Below, piece by piece: positions 27,301 through 36,145 of a stretch of 64,000 bases of DNA (the stretch's first letter is position 1; every line of letters begins with the position of its first letter). The translations under genes and the position numbers were made by a program. The stretch lies in the NCBI RefSeq assembly GCF_900091575.1, contig NZ_FMCR01000006.1, positions 124,001-188,000 of the forward strand. Direction: 5' to 3'. Source of the stretch: Micromonospora saelicesensis. Lineage in GTDB: Bacteria > Actinomycetota > Actinomycetes > Mycobacteriales > Micromonosporaceae. The notes beneath the pieces are model-generated. The model was not told the DNA's origin. It saw only the letters and a list, made by a program, of their open reading frames with translations, and ran no database searches.

Positions 27301-29452
27301 GCGGGCGCACCTCGGCCAGCTCGTGATGCCCCTCGGGCAGCATGAGGCCGAAGTCGTACAGGTAGACCCGACCGTCGATCCGGTCCACCTCGTACGGGTG
27401 CTCGTCGACCACCCGCACGCCGAGCGAGTGCAGCACCGGCAGCACCGCGGAGAGCATCATCGGCTCGCCGTACCGGTAGACCTTGAACCGGATGTCCATC
27501 GCCTCGGCCAGGTCGGCTCCCGGTACCCGGGTGCCCGGCCGGGGCGCCAACTGCTTGCGGAACAGGTGCATCTCCAGCTGGCCGGGCTCCTCCAGCAGCT
27601 CCAGCTTCGCCAGGTCCTTCATCGCCTCGTACGGCGTGTGCCCGTCCTTGTAGCCTTCCGGGAACGCGTCGGCGTACCGGGTGAACAGGTGCTTGGCCTG
27701 CTCGTCGCCGAGCTTGCGCTCCAGCACCAACCGGTAGTCGTCGTCCCAGAGCCGGGTGGCGTCGGCCAACTCCTCAGCGAGCAGGTCGGCGTCGATGTCG
27801 CCGGGTGGCCGCGTCGGGTCGGTACGGACGATGAAGTGCACCCGAGCCAGCATCGACTCGGTGACCCGGGTGGTGTAGTCCACCCCGACACCGTTCAGCT
27901 CACGCAGCAGGATGTCCTGCATGCGCAGCCGGTTCTGGGTGGTGAACCGGTCCCGGGGCAGGTAGATCAGGCAGGAGATGAACCGCCCGTACGCGTCCCG
28001 CCGCAGGAAGACCCGCAGCTGCCGGCGGCCCGCCATCCGCAGCACGCCGACCACCGCGTGGTACAGGTCGTCGGTCTTGATCTGGAACAGCTCGTCGCGC
28101 GGGTAGGTCTCCAGGATCTGGATCAGGTCCTTGCCCGAGTGGCTGCGCTGGCTCAGGCCGGAGCGGTCCAGCACCTCGGCCACCTTGCGGCGTACCACCG
28201 GCAGCTCGCGGACGCTGGTCCGGTAGGCGGCCGTCGAGAACAGGCCCAGGAAGCGCCGCTCACCGATCACGTCACCGTCGGAGTTGAAGATCTTGAAGCC
28301 GATGTAGTCCAGGTACGCCGAGCGGTGCACTGTGGCACGCGAGTTGGCCTTGGTGATGATCAGCAGGCGCTTCTCCAGCACCTTCTCGTGCGCCTCGGGC
28401 GTCATCGAGGCCAGCGACCGGGCGTCCGGCGAATCGGAGCGCAGAATGCCCAGACCGGTGCCGAGCACCGCCTCCAACGCCTTGCCGTCGACCGGGTCGG
28501 CGGCGTCGCCGCCGTCGGCGTCCACCAACCGGTACTCGCGGTAACCGAGGAAGGTGAAGTGGTCCTGGGCCAGCCAGCGCAGCAGCTCCACCGAGTCGGT
28601 GATGTCCTTTTCCGGCACCGGTGGGCGGTTGTCGGAGGTGCGGGCGGACGCCAGCTCGTCGGCGAGCGCGAGGGCACGCTGACGCATCTTCGGCCAGTCC
28701 TCCACCGCCTCCCGCACGTCGGTGAGCACCCGCTGCAACTCGCGGCGCAACCGGTCCCGTTCGGCCGCGTCCCGGACCGGGTCGATCTCGACCCGCATCC
28801 AGCTCTCGATGATGTCGCCGGCGATCGCGTCGTCCGGTTCCACATCCGCGGAGACCTCGGTGAGCCGGCCCAGCGGCTCCCGCCGCACCACCACCAGCGG
28901 GTGTACCAGCAGGTGCACGTCGAGGTGGTACGAGTTGAGCAGCGCCGTCACCGAGTCGACCAGGAACGGCATGTCGTCCGTGACAATCTCGACGACCGTG
29001 TGGTGCTGGTCGGCGTGCGGTTCGTGGATCCGCAGCTTCAACTCGCCCGGCACCCGCTGCTGGGCGAGATCCCGGTGTGCCCGGGCCGCGTCGAGCATCT
29101 CTTCCGCCGTGAAGCCGACCAGCTCCTCGTCCGGTGCGAACCGCCAGAAACGGCCGACAAGTGTCGCCGCGTCGTGGTCGTCCCCCGCGAGCGCGACGGC
29201 CTGGGCCACCAGGCGCTCCGCGTTGGGGACGGGTTCGTCGAGCTCGGCGTCCTCCACGTCGTCGGCCAGCGCCTCGGCTGGCAGACCCAGATCGTAGATG
29301 GTGTCGATGCTCGACCCGGTCAGCCCGGTGACTCCCGTGTCGAGTCGGCCGTAGCCGTCCCCGTCGGTCGCCGAATCGAAGCTGTCATCGTCCCGGCCGG
29401 AGTCATCCTGCCGGAGGTCGGGTTCCGGTTTGATCGCCGGACGCCGGTCCAT
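24371..29452 (-). CDS. gdh: NAD-dependent glutamate dehydrogenase, large (about 180 kDa) class
   Basis: Oxidatively deaminates glutamate to 2-oxoglutarate with NAD. At 1693 residues it fits the about 180-kDa bacterial class (GDH_180), much longer than the usual 450-residue enzymes. N-terminal ACT-like regulatory segments (VEIVTDDMPFLVDSVTALLN) occupy the first third. The catalytic core includes RFGPVARGGLRWSDRREDFR and KNTVIVPVGAKGGFVLK, then a Rossmann part with VVGVGDMSGDVFGNGML. ATG 29452 is preceded by GGAG at eight bases and is preferred over the GTG at 29461. It stands alone, convergent with the sortase gene. Confidence 0.95.
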   Translation of the reverse strand: MDRRPAIKPEPDLRQDDSGRDDDSFDSATDGDGYGRLDTGVTGLTGSSIDTIYDLGLPAEALADDVEDAELDEPVPNAERLVAQAVALAGDDHDAATLVGRFWRFAPDEELVGFTAEEMLDAARAHRDLAQQRVPGELKLRIHEPHADQHHTVVEIVTDDMPFLVDSVTALLNSYHLDVHLLVHPLVVVRREPLGRLTEVSADVEPDDAIAGDIIESWMRVEIDPVRDAAERDRLRRELQRVLTDVREAVEDWPKMRQRALALADELASARTSDNRPPVPEKDITDSVELLRWLAQDHFTFLGYREYRLVDADGGDAADPVDGKALEAVLGTGLGILRSDSPDARSLASMTPEAHEKVLEKRLLIITKANSRATVHRSAYLDYIGFKIFNSDGDVIGERRFLGLFSTAAYRTSVRELPVVRRKVAEVLDRSGLSQRSHSGKDLIQILETYPRDELFQIKTDDLYHAVVGVLRMAGRRQLRVFLRRDAYGRFISCLIYLPRDRFTTQNRLRMQDILLRELNGVGVDYTTRVTESMLARVHFIVRTDPTRPPGDIDADLLAEELADATRLWDDDYRLVLERKLGDEQAKHLFTRYADAFPEGYKDGHTPYEAMKDLAKLELLEEPGQLEMHLFRKQLAPRPGTRVPGADLAEAMDIRFKVYRYGEPMMLSAVLPVLHSLGVRVVDEHPYEVDRIDGRVYLYDFGLMLPEGHHELAEVRPHVENAFAAAWRGEAEVDRFNELVLRGGLTWRQVVVLRAYAKYLRQAGTVFSQDYMEQTFIAYPKLAALLVELFETRFAPGELSTEQRQQRSGELVETIRGALDDVASLDQDRILRSYLTLIEATLRTSFYQKRADGRPKAYVAFKLDPQAIPDLPAPRPKFEIFVYSPRFEGVHLRFGPVARGGLRWSDRREDFRTEVLGLVKAQMVKNTVIVPVGAKGGFVLKQKPGDRDEAVACYQEFVGAMLDVTDNIVSGQIVPPEDVVRHDGDDPYLVVAADKGTATFSDIANEISKNHNFWMGDAFASGGSAGYDHKKMGITARGAWESVKRHFRELGLDTQTQDFTVVGVGDMSGDVFGNGMLLSEHIRLVAAFDHRHIFLDPEPDAATSYAERRRLFDLSRSSWEDYNPELISAGGGIFPRTAKSIPITPQVRAAIGLDDDVTQLSPQDLMKAIVTAPVDLFWNGGIGTYVKASTQTNAEVGDKSNDAIRVDGRNLRCRVAGEGGNLGWTQLGRIEYALTGGRIYTDFIDNAAGVDTSDHEVNIKILLNTAVADGELTTADRDELLAGMTNEVAELVLRDNYDQARAINNAQAQAASLLPVHRRMINELERSGGLDRALEALPPDEELAVRSESGLTAPEFAVLLAYVKIVLEREILTEGLADEEWTTDVLVNYFPTPMRERFADRMGRHRLRRDIVTTVLVNEAINRGGISFIFRVVEETAASAADVIRAYVVVSEVFGLRDLWDAVEALDNKVAPELQTSVYLDTRRLLDRAVRWLVSNRRSPIDVPGEIARLRDGVTRLLPGLEELFYGNERQGIAAHMDSMTERGLPRELAERATRLMYSFGLMDVVETANASGRDVSEVASVYFVLSDLFRVDSLLSKISLLPREDRWQTLARMALRYDLYAALAALTAEVLDSTPGDLPPHERVQQWEQSNATSIHRARRAMGEFDESRADLAALSVLLRQIRTLVRTSAAA

Positions 29453-29741
29453 CGGTGCCACTCCCCTCGACCCACCGCGTTGTGGGTCACTCTGCCGCCC
29501 AGCCTAGGCCCTGCCGCTCTGCGCCTTCGTCGGCGGACCACTGGCCAGACGTCCGGATCGGGACTTTGTCCTTTCACCCGTTGCGGGTCCGAGGTTGGCC
29601 GGCTGCGGGATACCCCGCCACGCGATGTTCATCACACGGGCGCGGCCCGTCTTTGAGCGCGGCCGAGCACCTGGGGGACGTTGGGGACGGCGTTCCCGTA
29701 CTACCGTGCGAGGGCAGTCCGAGATCGGAAGGACCAGCTTC

Positions 29742-31706
29742 ATGCCCTTGTCGTACCCCCGGCCCCACCGGCCGAACCCCGCCCGCCGGCTCGCCGCCGC
29801 CGTCACCACGGCGCTGCTCGCGGCGGGTGTCCTGGTCGGTTGTTCCGGTGACGACGGGCCGCAGCGCACCGTCGACGCCTTCCTGGCGGGCTGGCGCAGC
29901 GGTGACCTCCAGGCGGTCGGTCTGATCGACCCGCTCGGCTCGAAACTGCCGTCGGCCGACGTGGCGCGCGAGATCAAGGACCTCTCCGGTGAGCTGGCGG
30001 CCACCCCGCCCAAGCTGACGCGTCACGGCGAGCCGAAGATCACGAAGGACATCGCCACCACGACCGTCCAGGTGGAGTGGGCCCTGCCCGGTCAGACCCG
30101 CTGGGCGTACGACCGGGAGGTGCGGCTCGCCCACGGCGACGACGACCAGTGGCAGGTGATCTGGGAGCCGAAGGTGGTGCACGAGCAGCTCACCAAGGGC
30201 GACCGGTTGGCGCTGCGGCGCGACCCCGGTGCCCGCGCCGCCGTGCTGGACAACGCCGGAAAGCCGCTGGTGACCCCGCGCCCGGTGGTCCGGGTGGGCG
30301 TGCAGCCCAACGCCGTCACCGACCTCAAGAAGCTCGTCAAGGACCTCGACGCGGCGTTCAAGGCCATCCGCCCGGCGCTGGTCCCCGGCGTCGACCTGGC
30401 CGACCTGCCCGACCGGGTGGCCAAGGCCGAGCCGGGCGCATTCGTCGAGGTGGTGTCGCTCCGCGAGGAGGCGTACCGGCAGATCAAGCCCCGGATCTAC
30501 GACCTGCCCGGCACCAAGTTCATCTCCGACAAGATCGACCTGGCGCCCACCCGCGAGTTCGCCCGGGCACTGCTCGGCAGTGTCGACCAGGCGCAGGCCG
30601 ACGACCTCGCCGCGCACCCCGACCGGTACGTCGTCGGCGATCTCGTCGGGCACGGCGGGCTACAGGGCCGCTACGACGAACGACTGCGCGGCGGCCCCGG
30701 GCTGACCGTGGTGGTCGAGCGTCCAGCCGAGGGCGGCAAACTCGAACCCACCGGCGCCGAGCTGTTCCGCCGGGAGCCGCAGCCCGGGCAGGCGCTGAAG
30801 ACGACGCTGGACGTCGCCGTTCAGAACGCGGCCGACGGGGCACTGCGCGCCGAGCCGCGCCGGTCCGCCCTGGTGGCGATCCGGATCAGCGACGGCGCCG
30901 TGCTCGCCGCGGCGAACGGCCCCGGTCCGGCCGGGGAGAATCTGGCCTTCGACGCCCAGGTGCCTCCGGGCTCCACGTTCAAGATGGTCAGCACGCTGGG
31001 CCTGCTGGACCGGGGTGCGGTCACGCTGGACGGGCCGGTGGACTGCAAGAAGACCTTCACGGTGGACGGCCGGTCCTTCAAGAACTCGGACAACTTCGAG
31101 CTCGGCTCAGTGCCGTTCCGTACCGACTTCGCCAAGTCCTGCAACACGGCCTTCGCCGCGCTGGCCCCGAAGCTCGGCGGCGACGGGCTGGCCGCCGCCG
31201 GTCGCTCGCTGGGCCTCGAGGGTCAGTGGGACCTCGGCACGGACGCCTTCACCGGCAAGGTCTCGACGGGCGGCAGCCTGGCCGAGCAGGCCGCCGCGTC
31301 GTTCGGGCAGGGCACCACGCTGGTCAGCCCGCTCGCCATGGCCGGCGCCACCGCCGCCGTCGCCCGCGGCCGCTTCGAGCAGCCGAAGCTGCTGATCGAC
31401 CCGGCGCCGGCCAAGCCGGCCCCGGCAGGCGAGCAGCTCAAGCCAGAGTCCGTCAAGGCGCTGCGCACGATGATGCGCGAGGTGGTCACCGCCGGCACTG
31501 GCAGCGCGCTCAAGGATGTGCCGGGCGAGGTGTACGGCAAGACCGGCACCGCCGAGTACGACGACAACCCGGCGCACACCCACGCCTGGTTCGTCGGCTG
31601 GCGGGGCGACGTGGCGTTCGCCGTCTTCGTGGAGAAGGGCGGGGCCAGCACCGCCTCGGCCGTCCCGATGGCCGAGCGCTTCCTCCGCGCCCTCCCAACC
31701 CCCTGA
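29742..31706 (+). CDS. lipoprotein class B penicillin-binding protein (transpeptidase)
   Basis: Cross-links peptidoglycan on the outer membrane face. The 654-residue precursor has a lipoprotein signal ending LLAAGVLVGC, so it is lipid-anchored rather than held by a span. Residues about 40-150 resemble the NTF2-like MecA N-terminal domain (RTVDAFLAGWRSGDLQAVG), followed by a dimerisation region. Transpeptidase motifs are complete: S411-T-F-K414, S466-C-N468 and K600-T-G602. In-frame sequence before 29742 has no domain; AAGGA precedes that ATG. Alone on its strand. MecA-like N-domains occur in both resistant and sensitive species, so drug resistance cannot be inferred. Confidence 0.92.
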   Translation: MPLSYPRPHRPNPARRLAAAVTTALLAAGVLVGCSGDDGPQRTVDAFLAGWRSGDLQAVGLIDPLGSKLPSADVAREIKDLSGELAATPPKLTRHGEPKITKDIATTTVQVEWALPGQTRWAYDREVRLAHGDDDQWQVIWEPKVVHEQLTKGDRLALRRDPGARAAVLDNAGKPLVTPRPVVRVGVQPNAVTDLKKLVKDLDAAFKAIRPALVPGVDLADLPDRVAKAEPGAFVEVVSLREEAYRQIKPRIYDLPGTKFISDKIDLAPTREFARALLGSVDQAQADDLAAHPDRYVVGDLVGHGGLQGRYDERLRGGPGLTVVVERPAEGGKLEPTGAELFRREPQPGQALKTTLDVAVQNAADGALRAEPRRSALVAIRISDGAVLAAANGPGPAGENLAFDAQVPPGSTFKMVSTLGLLDRGAVTLDGPVDCKKTFTVDGRSFKNSDNFELGSVPFRTDFAKSCNTAFAALAPKLGGDGLAAAGRSLGLEGQWDLGTDAFTGKVSTGGSLAEQAAASFGQGTTLVSPLAMAGATAAVARGRFEQPKLLIDPAPAKPAPAGEQLKPESVKALRTMMREVVTAGTGSALKDVPGEVYGKTGTAEYDDNPAHTHAWFVGWRGDVAFAVFVEKGGASTASAVPMAERFLRALPTP

Positions 31707-31752
31707 CCCCACCACCCGCGGCCCCGCCGGAGCGCGCGGGCCGAGGGCCGGG

Positions 31753-33180
31753 TCAGGCGGTGTCGGCTTCGTGCCTTTCCGGCGGGTTCTGGCTCGACGG
31801 GGCGGTGCGTCGCAGGAGCCCTGGGCCGGCCGACGCCGGCGGGCCGACCGGTTCGCGCTCGACCAGGGGCGCGACACTGCCCGCGACGCCCGATGGCTCG
31901 GAGTGGGCCCGTCCGCCCGCGCCGGGCGACTCCCCCTCGGCCGGGATGTCGTACGGCACCGCGCTCACCGGCGAACCGACGCCGGCAGGCCCGACATCGG
32001 CCGACCCGACATCGGCAGACCCGAGCCCAGCAGGCCCGACATCGGCGGGGTCGATGTCAGCGGCGTCGATGTCAGCGGGGAATTCAAGCCCCGCGACCCG
32101 CTCAGCACCGTCGAGCCCGTCAAGCCGAACCAGCCCGTCGAGCCGCTCGGCACGGTTGGGACGCTCGGCACGGTCGAGCCGCTCGGTGGCGGTCGCGCCC
32201 CGGCCGTTGCCGCGCCGCGGGGAGGGCGTGGGCCGGGCCGACAGCAGTCGGGGCGGCACGGCTTCCGGGGCGGTCACCGGTGCCAGACCGGCGACCACCG
32301 TGTTGACGATCTCGGCCGCGTACGAGCCGTCCGGGTCGTAGTCGGGGTCGAAGACGGTCAGCTCCACGCCGAGGCAGTGCGGGGTATCGACCAGGCCGGC
32401 GAGCAGGATCTCCAGCTCGGCGAAGGCGATTCCACCCGGGTCGGGGGCGTCCACGGCGGGCATCACCGCCGGGTCGAGCACGTCCACGTCAATGTGCACC
32501 CAGTAGCCCGCGCAGTCGGCGAGTTGCTCGTGCGCCCACTGGGCCGTCCGGGCGGCTCCTTCGGCGCGCAGAGCCGGCACCGGTCGGGTGGTGATCCCGG
32601 CGGCCTGGAGGTCGAGCCGGTATTCGTCCTGGGCGCGGATGCCGAGCACCACCACGTCGATGTCGCGGAAGTAGGGCCGGCGGCCCTCCAGCGCGGCCAG
32701 GTCGGCCTGCCCTCGCCCGGTGACCAGGGCCAGGTCCTCACCGGCGGCCGCGCCGACGTAGGAGGCGTTGCCGGGGTGCCGGAAGTCGGAGTGTCCGTCG
32801 ACGAAGACCAGCCCGATCCGCCCGCCGACGGCCTCGCCGAGGCGGTGCATGGCCAGGGCCGAGCCGAGGAGCACGGAGCAGTCGCCGCCGAGCACCACCG
32901 GGAACTCACCCCGGTCGATGATCGAGCCGATGCGTTCGGCGAGGGCCAACGAGTAGTCGGCGATCTCCCGGGCGTGGCACACCCCGTCGCCGGGCCGCCA
33001 GTCGCCCGGGTCGTACCGGGCAGGGGTGACGCAGCCGGCGTCGCGGGCGCGGAGCCGGGCCAGCAGATCGTGGTCGCGCAGCGCCCCGGGCGCCTTGGCG
33101 CAACCCGGGACCGACGTGGGCGTCGGCGGCCGTAGACCGAGATTTGTCGGCGCGTCGAGGACGGCGATCCGGCGCATCAT
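31753..33180 (-). CDS. arginase/agmatinase-family hydrolase with repeat-rich C-terminal tail
   Basis: A 475-residue protein. Residues 1 to about 305 are an arginase-family (ureohydrolase) domain. Metal-site motifs are GGDCS (98-102), DGHSD (128-132) and HIDVDVLDP (229-237). The first motif normally reads GGDHS; Cys101 replaces a manganese ligand His, a variant found in part of this family. The remaining about 170 residues are unusual: Arg/Glu/Leu repeats at 333-361, then seven consecutive pentapeptides (ADIDA, ADIDP, ADVGP and so on) at 369-403, then Pro-rich sequence. Substrate is unknown. GGGAG precedes the two adjacent ATGs (33180, 33177). CnoX-like gene lies upstream. Confidence 0.85.
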   Translation of the reverse strand: MMRRIAVLDAPTNLGLRPPTPTSVPGCAKAPGALRDHDLLARLRARDAGCVTPARYDPGDWRPGDGVCHAREIADYSLALAERIGSIIDRGEFPVVLGGDCSVLLGSALAMHRLGEAVGGRIGLVFVDGHSDFRHPGNASYVGAAAGEDLALVTGRGQADLAALEGRRPYFRDIDVVVLGIRAQDEYRLDLQAAGITTRPVPALRAEGAARTAQWAHEQLADCAGYWVHIDVDVLDPAVMPAVDAPDPGGIAFAELEILLAGLVDTPHCLGVELTVFDPDYDPDGSYAAEIVNTVVAGLAPVTAPEAVPPRLLSARPTPSPRRGNGRGATATERLDRAERPNRAERLDGLVRLDGLDGAERVAGLEFPADIDAADIDPADVGPAGLGSADVGSADVGPAGVGSPVSAVPYDIPAEGESPGAGGRAHSEPSGVAGSVAPLVEREPVGPPASAGPGLLRRTAPSSQNPPERHEADTA

Positions 33181-33246
33181 GAGCTCCCGTCCTCGGTGGT
33201 CGGGCGGGCCGGCCGGAACGCCGGCCCGCGCTGGCGTGCTACGAAC

Positions 33247-34170
33247 TCAGAACAGGGCGCTGGCCAGGGCTCGACGCGCCGAGGCGACCGCCGGATCGTC
33301 CGGGCCGGCGATGGAGAAGAGCGAGACCAGGTGCTGGCGAACCGTCTCACGGTCCTCACCGGCGGTGCGCCGGACCAGACCGACGAGCCGGGCGTACGCC
33401 TGCTCGGCCAGGCCGCTGAGCACCTCGATGTCGGCGGCCAGCAGTTGGGCGGCGACGTCGTCGGGGGCGCTCTCGGCGGCGGCCAGCGCGGCGGACGGGT
33501 CGGCACCGGCCACCCGGCGGGCCACCCCGACCTGGGCCAACCCCGCCGTGGCCGCGGCGTCCGCCGGGGCGTCGGCGAGGATCTTCCGGTACGCCTGCTC
33601 GGCGGCGTCCAGATCGCCGCTCATCAGCGCGTCGTCCGCCTCGTCGAGGCGGGGGTCCTCCGGCTCGGCGACGGTCACGCCACCGGCCTTGAGTACGGCC
33701 TGGATCCACTGCCGCAGCTGCGCCTCGGGAACCACTCCGGAGAAGGCGTCGACCGGCTGGCCGCCGACGACCGCGTAGACCATGGGGATGCCCTGCACCC
33801 GGAACATCTGGGCGATTCGGGGATTTTCCTGCACGTCGACCCGGGCCAGCACCCAGGTGCCGGCACCCTCGGCGTTCAGCCGCTCCAGGACCGGGGCGAA
33901 CTCGTCGCTCTCCGGGAAGCCGGCCGCGCCGAAGAACACGACGACGGGCGTGGCCATCGAGCGTTCGAGCACGTCGGACTGGATGGTCGCCTCGGTGACG
34001 TCCACGATGGCGGTGTCACCGCCGGCGGTGGGCGCGCCGGGGGCGCCGTTGGACGGGCCGCCCTGCGGGGGCGTGCCGGGGCGGGTACTTGCTGGTGCGG
34101 GGCCACGCAGCGTGCTGAGGTCGACCGCGCCGCGGGTGAAGATCGACGAGGTGATCCGTGGGTCGCTCAT
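33247..34170 (-). CDS. thioredoxin-like/TPR protein of the CnoX (YbbN) type
   Basis: A 307-residue cytoplasmic protein. Residues about 52-165 form a thioredoxin fold whose active-site position reads FFGAAGFPESDEF, without the CxxC cysteines. Residues about 175-307 hold TPR-like helices (LDEADDALMSGDLDAAEQAY onward). CnoX family members are chaperone-type holdases that pass proteins to GroEL or DnaK; cysteine-free versions act without redox chemistry. The N-terminal 50 residues are Pro/Gly-rich. It lies 66 bases upstream of the arginase-family gene on the same strand; a shared transcript is possible. Confidence 0.88.
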   Translation of the reverse strand: MSDPRITSSIFTRGAVDLSTLRGPAPASTRPGTPPQGGPSNGAPGAPTAGGDTAIVDVTEATIQSDVLERSMATPVVVFFGAAGFPESDEFAPVLERLNAEGAGTWVLARVDVQENPRIAQMFRVQGIPMVYAVVGGQPVDAFSGVVPEAQLRQWIQAVLKAGGVTVAEPEDPRLDEADDALMSGDLDAAEQAYRKILADAPADAAATAGLAQVGVARRVAGADPSAALAAAESAPDDVAAQLLAADIEVLSGLAEQAYARLVGLVRRTAGEDRETVRQHLVSLFSIAGPDDPAVASARRALASALF

Positions 34171-34255
34171 GGTTACCTAGTCTCGCACGTGAGCCCCGGA
34201 TCTCAGGTCACCCGCAACCCCGACGTTGCAACTCTCACGCCCGGTCCCCACCCCC

Positions 34256-34328
34256 CGCGATCTTGCACATTCTGTTGCCGGTACGCCGCATTCATGCCTT
34301 ATGTCGGCACCGAAACTGCAAGATCGCG
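34256..34328. repeat. 73-bp interspersed palindrome with GATCTTGCA arms
   Basis: Perfect 12-bp arms CGCGATCTTGCA and TGCAAGATCGCG enclose 49 relatively AT-rich bases. It lies in the gap between icmA and the CnoX-like gene, both leftward. The inner right side CGAAACTGCAAGATC resembles the inner right side of the hairpin at 46914-46964 (GGAAACTGTCCAAGATC), so it may be a distant member of the same family. It could also serve as an icmA terminator. Confidence 0.6.
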
Positions 34329-34340
34329 GAGGGGTTGGGG

Positions 34341-36029
34341 TTAGAAGCGGGCTGGCTCTCGGTAGGTGCCCCACTCGGCGCGCAGGGCGTCGCAGATCTC
34401 GCCCAGGGTCGCCTCGGCGCGGACCGCGTCGAGCATGGCGGGGATCATGTTCTCGTCGGTACGGCTCGCCTCGATCATCCGGGTCACCGCCGCGCGGACC
34501 GCCGACTCGTCCCGCGCGCTCTTGCGCTCGGCGAGCACCCGGCGCTGCTCCAGCTCCACCTCGTGCGAGATGCGCAGGATCTCGAGCTCCTTGGCGACCG
34601 TGCCGGTGTGGCAGTTGACCCCGACGATCTTCTTGTCGCCCTTTTCGAGGGCCTGCTGGTAGACGAAGGCCGACTCGGCGATGTGCCCGGTGAACCAGCC
34701 GTCCTCGATGCCGCGCAGGATGCCCGAGGTCATCGGGCCGATCTGGTGTGGCCCGTCCCCGCCGAGCTGCCGGATCCGGGCGAAGATCTCCTCCGCCTCG
34801 GCCTCGATCTTGTCGGTCAGCGCCTCGACGTACCAGGAGCCGCCGAGCGGGTCGGCCACGTTGACCACACCGGTCTCCTCCATCAACACCTGCTGGGTAC
34901 GCAGGGCGATCTCGGCCGACTCGTCGGTGGGCAGCGCCAGGGTCTCGTCCAGCGCGTTGGTGTGCAGCGAGTTCGTGCCGCCGAGCACCGCCGCGAGCGC
35001 CTCGACGGCGGTGCGTACGACGTTGTTGACCGGCTGCTGTGCGGTCAGCGACACCCCGGCGGTCTGGGTGTGGAACCGCAGCCACAGGGCCTTCTCGCTG
35101 GTCGCGCCGTAGACGTCGCGCAGCCAACGGGCCCAGATCCGGCGGGCGGCGCGGAACTTGGCGATCTCCTCGAAGAAGTCGAGGTGCGAGTCGAAGAAGA
35201 AGCTCAGCCCCGGCGCGAAGACGTTCACGTCCAGCCCACGCGAGAGACCCAGCTCGACGTAGCCGAAGCCGTCCGCCAGGGTGTACGCCAGCTCCTGCGC
35301 AGCGGTCGAGCCGGCCTCGCGGATGTGGTAGCCGGAGACCGACAGCGGCTTGTAGCGCGGGATCTCCCGGGCGCAGTACTCCATCAGGTCGCCGATCAGG
35401 CGCAGGTGCGGCTCCGGGTCGAAGAGCCACTCCTTCTGCGCGATGTACTCCTTGAAGATGTCGGTCTGCAGGGTGCCGTCCAGCTTGGACAGGTCGGCGC
35501 CCTGCCGCTCGGCGGCGACCAGGTACATGCAGAACACCGGCACTGCCGGACCGGAGATGGTCATCGAGGTGGTCACGCCGGCCAGGTCGATGCCGTCGAA
35601 GAGCGCCTGCATGTCGGTGGCGGTGTCGATGGCCACGCCGCAGTGGCCGACCTCGCCGAGCGCCTGCGGGTCGTCCGAGTCGCGGCCCATCAGCGTCGGC
35701 ATGTCGAACGCCACCGAGAGCCCGCCGCCGCCGGCGCCGAGGATCATCTTGTAGCGCTCGTTGGTCTGCTGGGCGTTGCCGAAGCCGGCGAACTGCCGGA
35801 TCGTCCAGGTCCGACCGCGGTAACCGGTGGGATACAGACCCCGGGTGTACGGATACTCGCCCGGCCAACCAATCCGTTCGAACCCCGGATAGGTGGCGCC
35901 CTCCGGCGGCCCGTACACCGGCTCCACCGGCATCCCGGAGAGCGTGGTGAAGTCCGCGTCCCGCTTGCGCGCGGCGTCGTACCGGGCCTGCCAGCGCGCC
36001 CGTCCGGCGTCGATCTCGTCGGCGTCCAT
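34341..36029 (-). CDS. icmA: isobutyryl-CoA mutase large subunit (acyl-CoA mutase)
   Basis: Adenosylcobalamin-dependent carbon-skeleton mutase, 562 residues, lacking the B12-binding domain; the normal partner is a separate small subunit (IcmB) not in this window. Substrate-pocket residues fit isobutyryl/butyryl-CoA. The motif TWTIRQFAGFGNA has Phe where methylmalonyl-CoA mutase has Tyr, and KEYIAQKEWLF has Gln where that enzyme has Arg. ATG 36029 lies behind GAGGAGGAG; the longer frame adds only 11 residues. meaB, its likely chaperone, is 1.3 kb upstream on the same strand. A shared acyl-CoA operator motif lies 54 bases before the start. Confidence 0.92.
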   Translation of the reverse strand: MDADEIDAGRARWQARYDAARKRDADFTTLSGMPVEPVYGPPEGATYPGFERIGWPGEYPYTRGLYPTGYRGRTWTIRQFAGFGNAQQTNERYKMILGAGGGGLSVAFDMPTLMGRDSDDPQALGEVGHCGVAIDTATDMQALFDGIDLAGVTTSMTISGPAVPVFCMYLVAAERQGADLSKLDGTLQTDIFKEYIAQKEWLFDPEPHLRLIGDLMEYCAREIPRYKPLSVSGYHIREAGSTAAQELAYTLADGFGYVELGLSRGLDVNVFAPGLSFFFDSHLDFFEEIAKFRAARRIWARWLRDVYGATSEKALWLRFHTQTAGVSLTAQQPVNNVVRTAVEALAAVLGGTNSLHTNALDETLALPTDESAEIALRTQQVLMEETGVVNVADPLGGSWYVEALTDKIEAEAEEIFARIRQLGGDGPHQIGPMTSGILRGIEDGWFTGHIAESAFVYQQALEKGDKKIVGVNCHTGTVAKELEILRISHEVELEQRRVLAERKSARDESAVRAAVTRMIEASRTDENMIPAMLDAVRAEATLGEICDALRAEWGTYREPARF

Positions 36030-36082
36030 GAGCAGGGCTCCTCCTCGGGTCCTCGACTGCACGTCGAGTGTAAGGCCCCTAC

Positions 36083-36098
36083 CTGAACGATCGCTAAG
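36083..36098. promoter_or_regulatory. acyl-CoA regulon palindrome, icmA site
   Basis: CTGAACGATCGCTAAG, 54 bases before icmA. Its reverse complement CTTAGCGATCGTTCAG is the most symmetric of five similar sites in this window, with half-sites CTTAGCGA and CTGAACGA. Size and symmetry suit a TetR-type repressor. Confidence 0.6.
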
Positions 36099-36145
36099 TC
36101 AGGCCGTACCGGCGAGTAACGTGCGATCTGGACGCCCGCCGCGCG

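Noticed and set aside
26177..29656. 1159-codon open frame on the plus strand
   Set aside because: It is fully antisense to the glutamate dehydrogenase gene, whose frame shows clear family motifs; the open frame is a by-product of high GC codon use.
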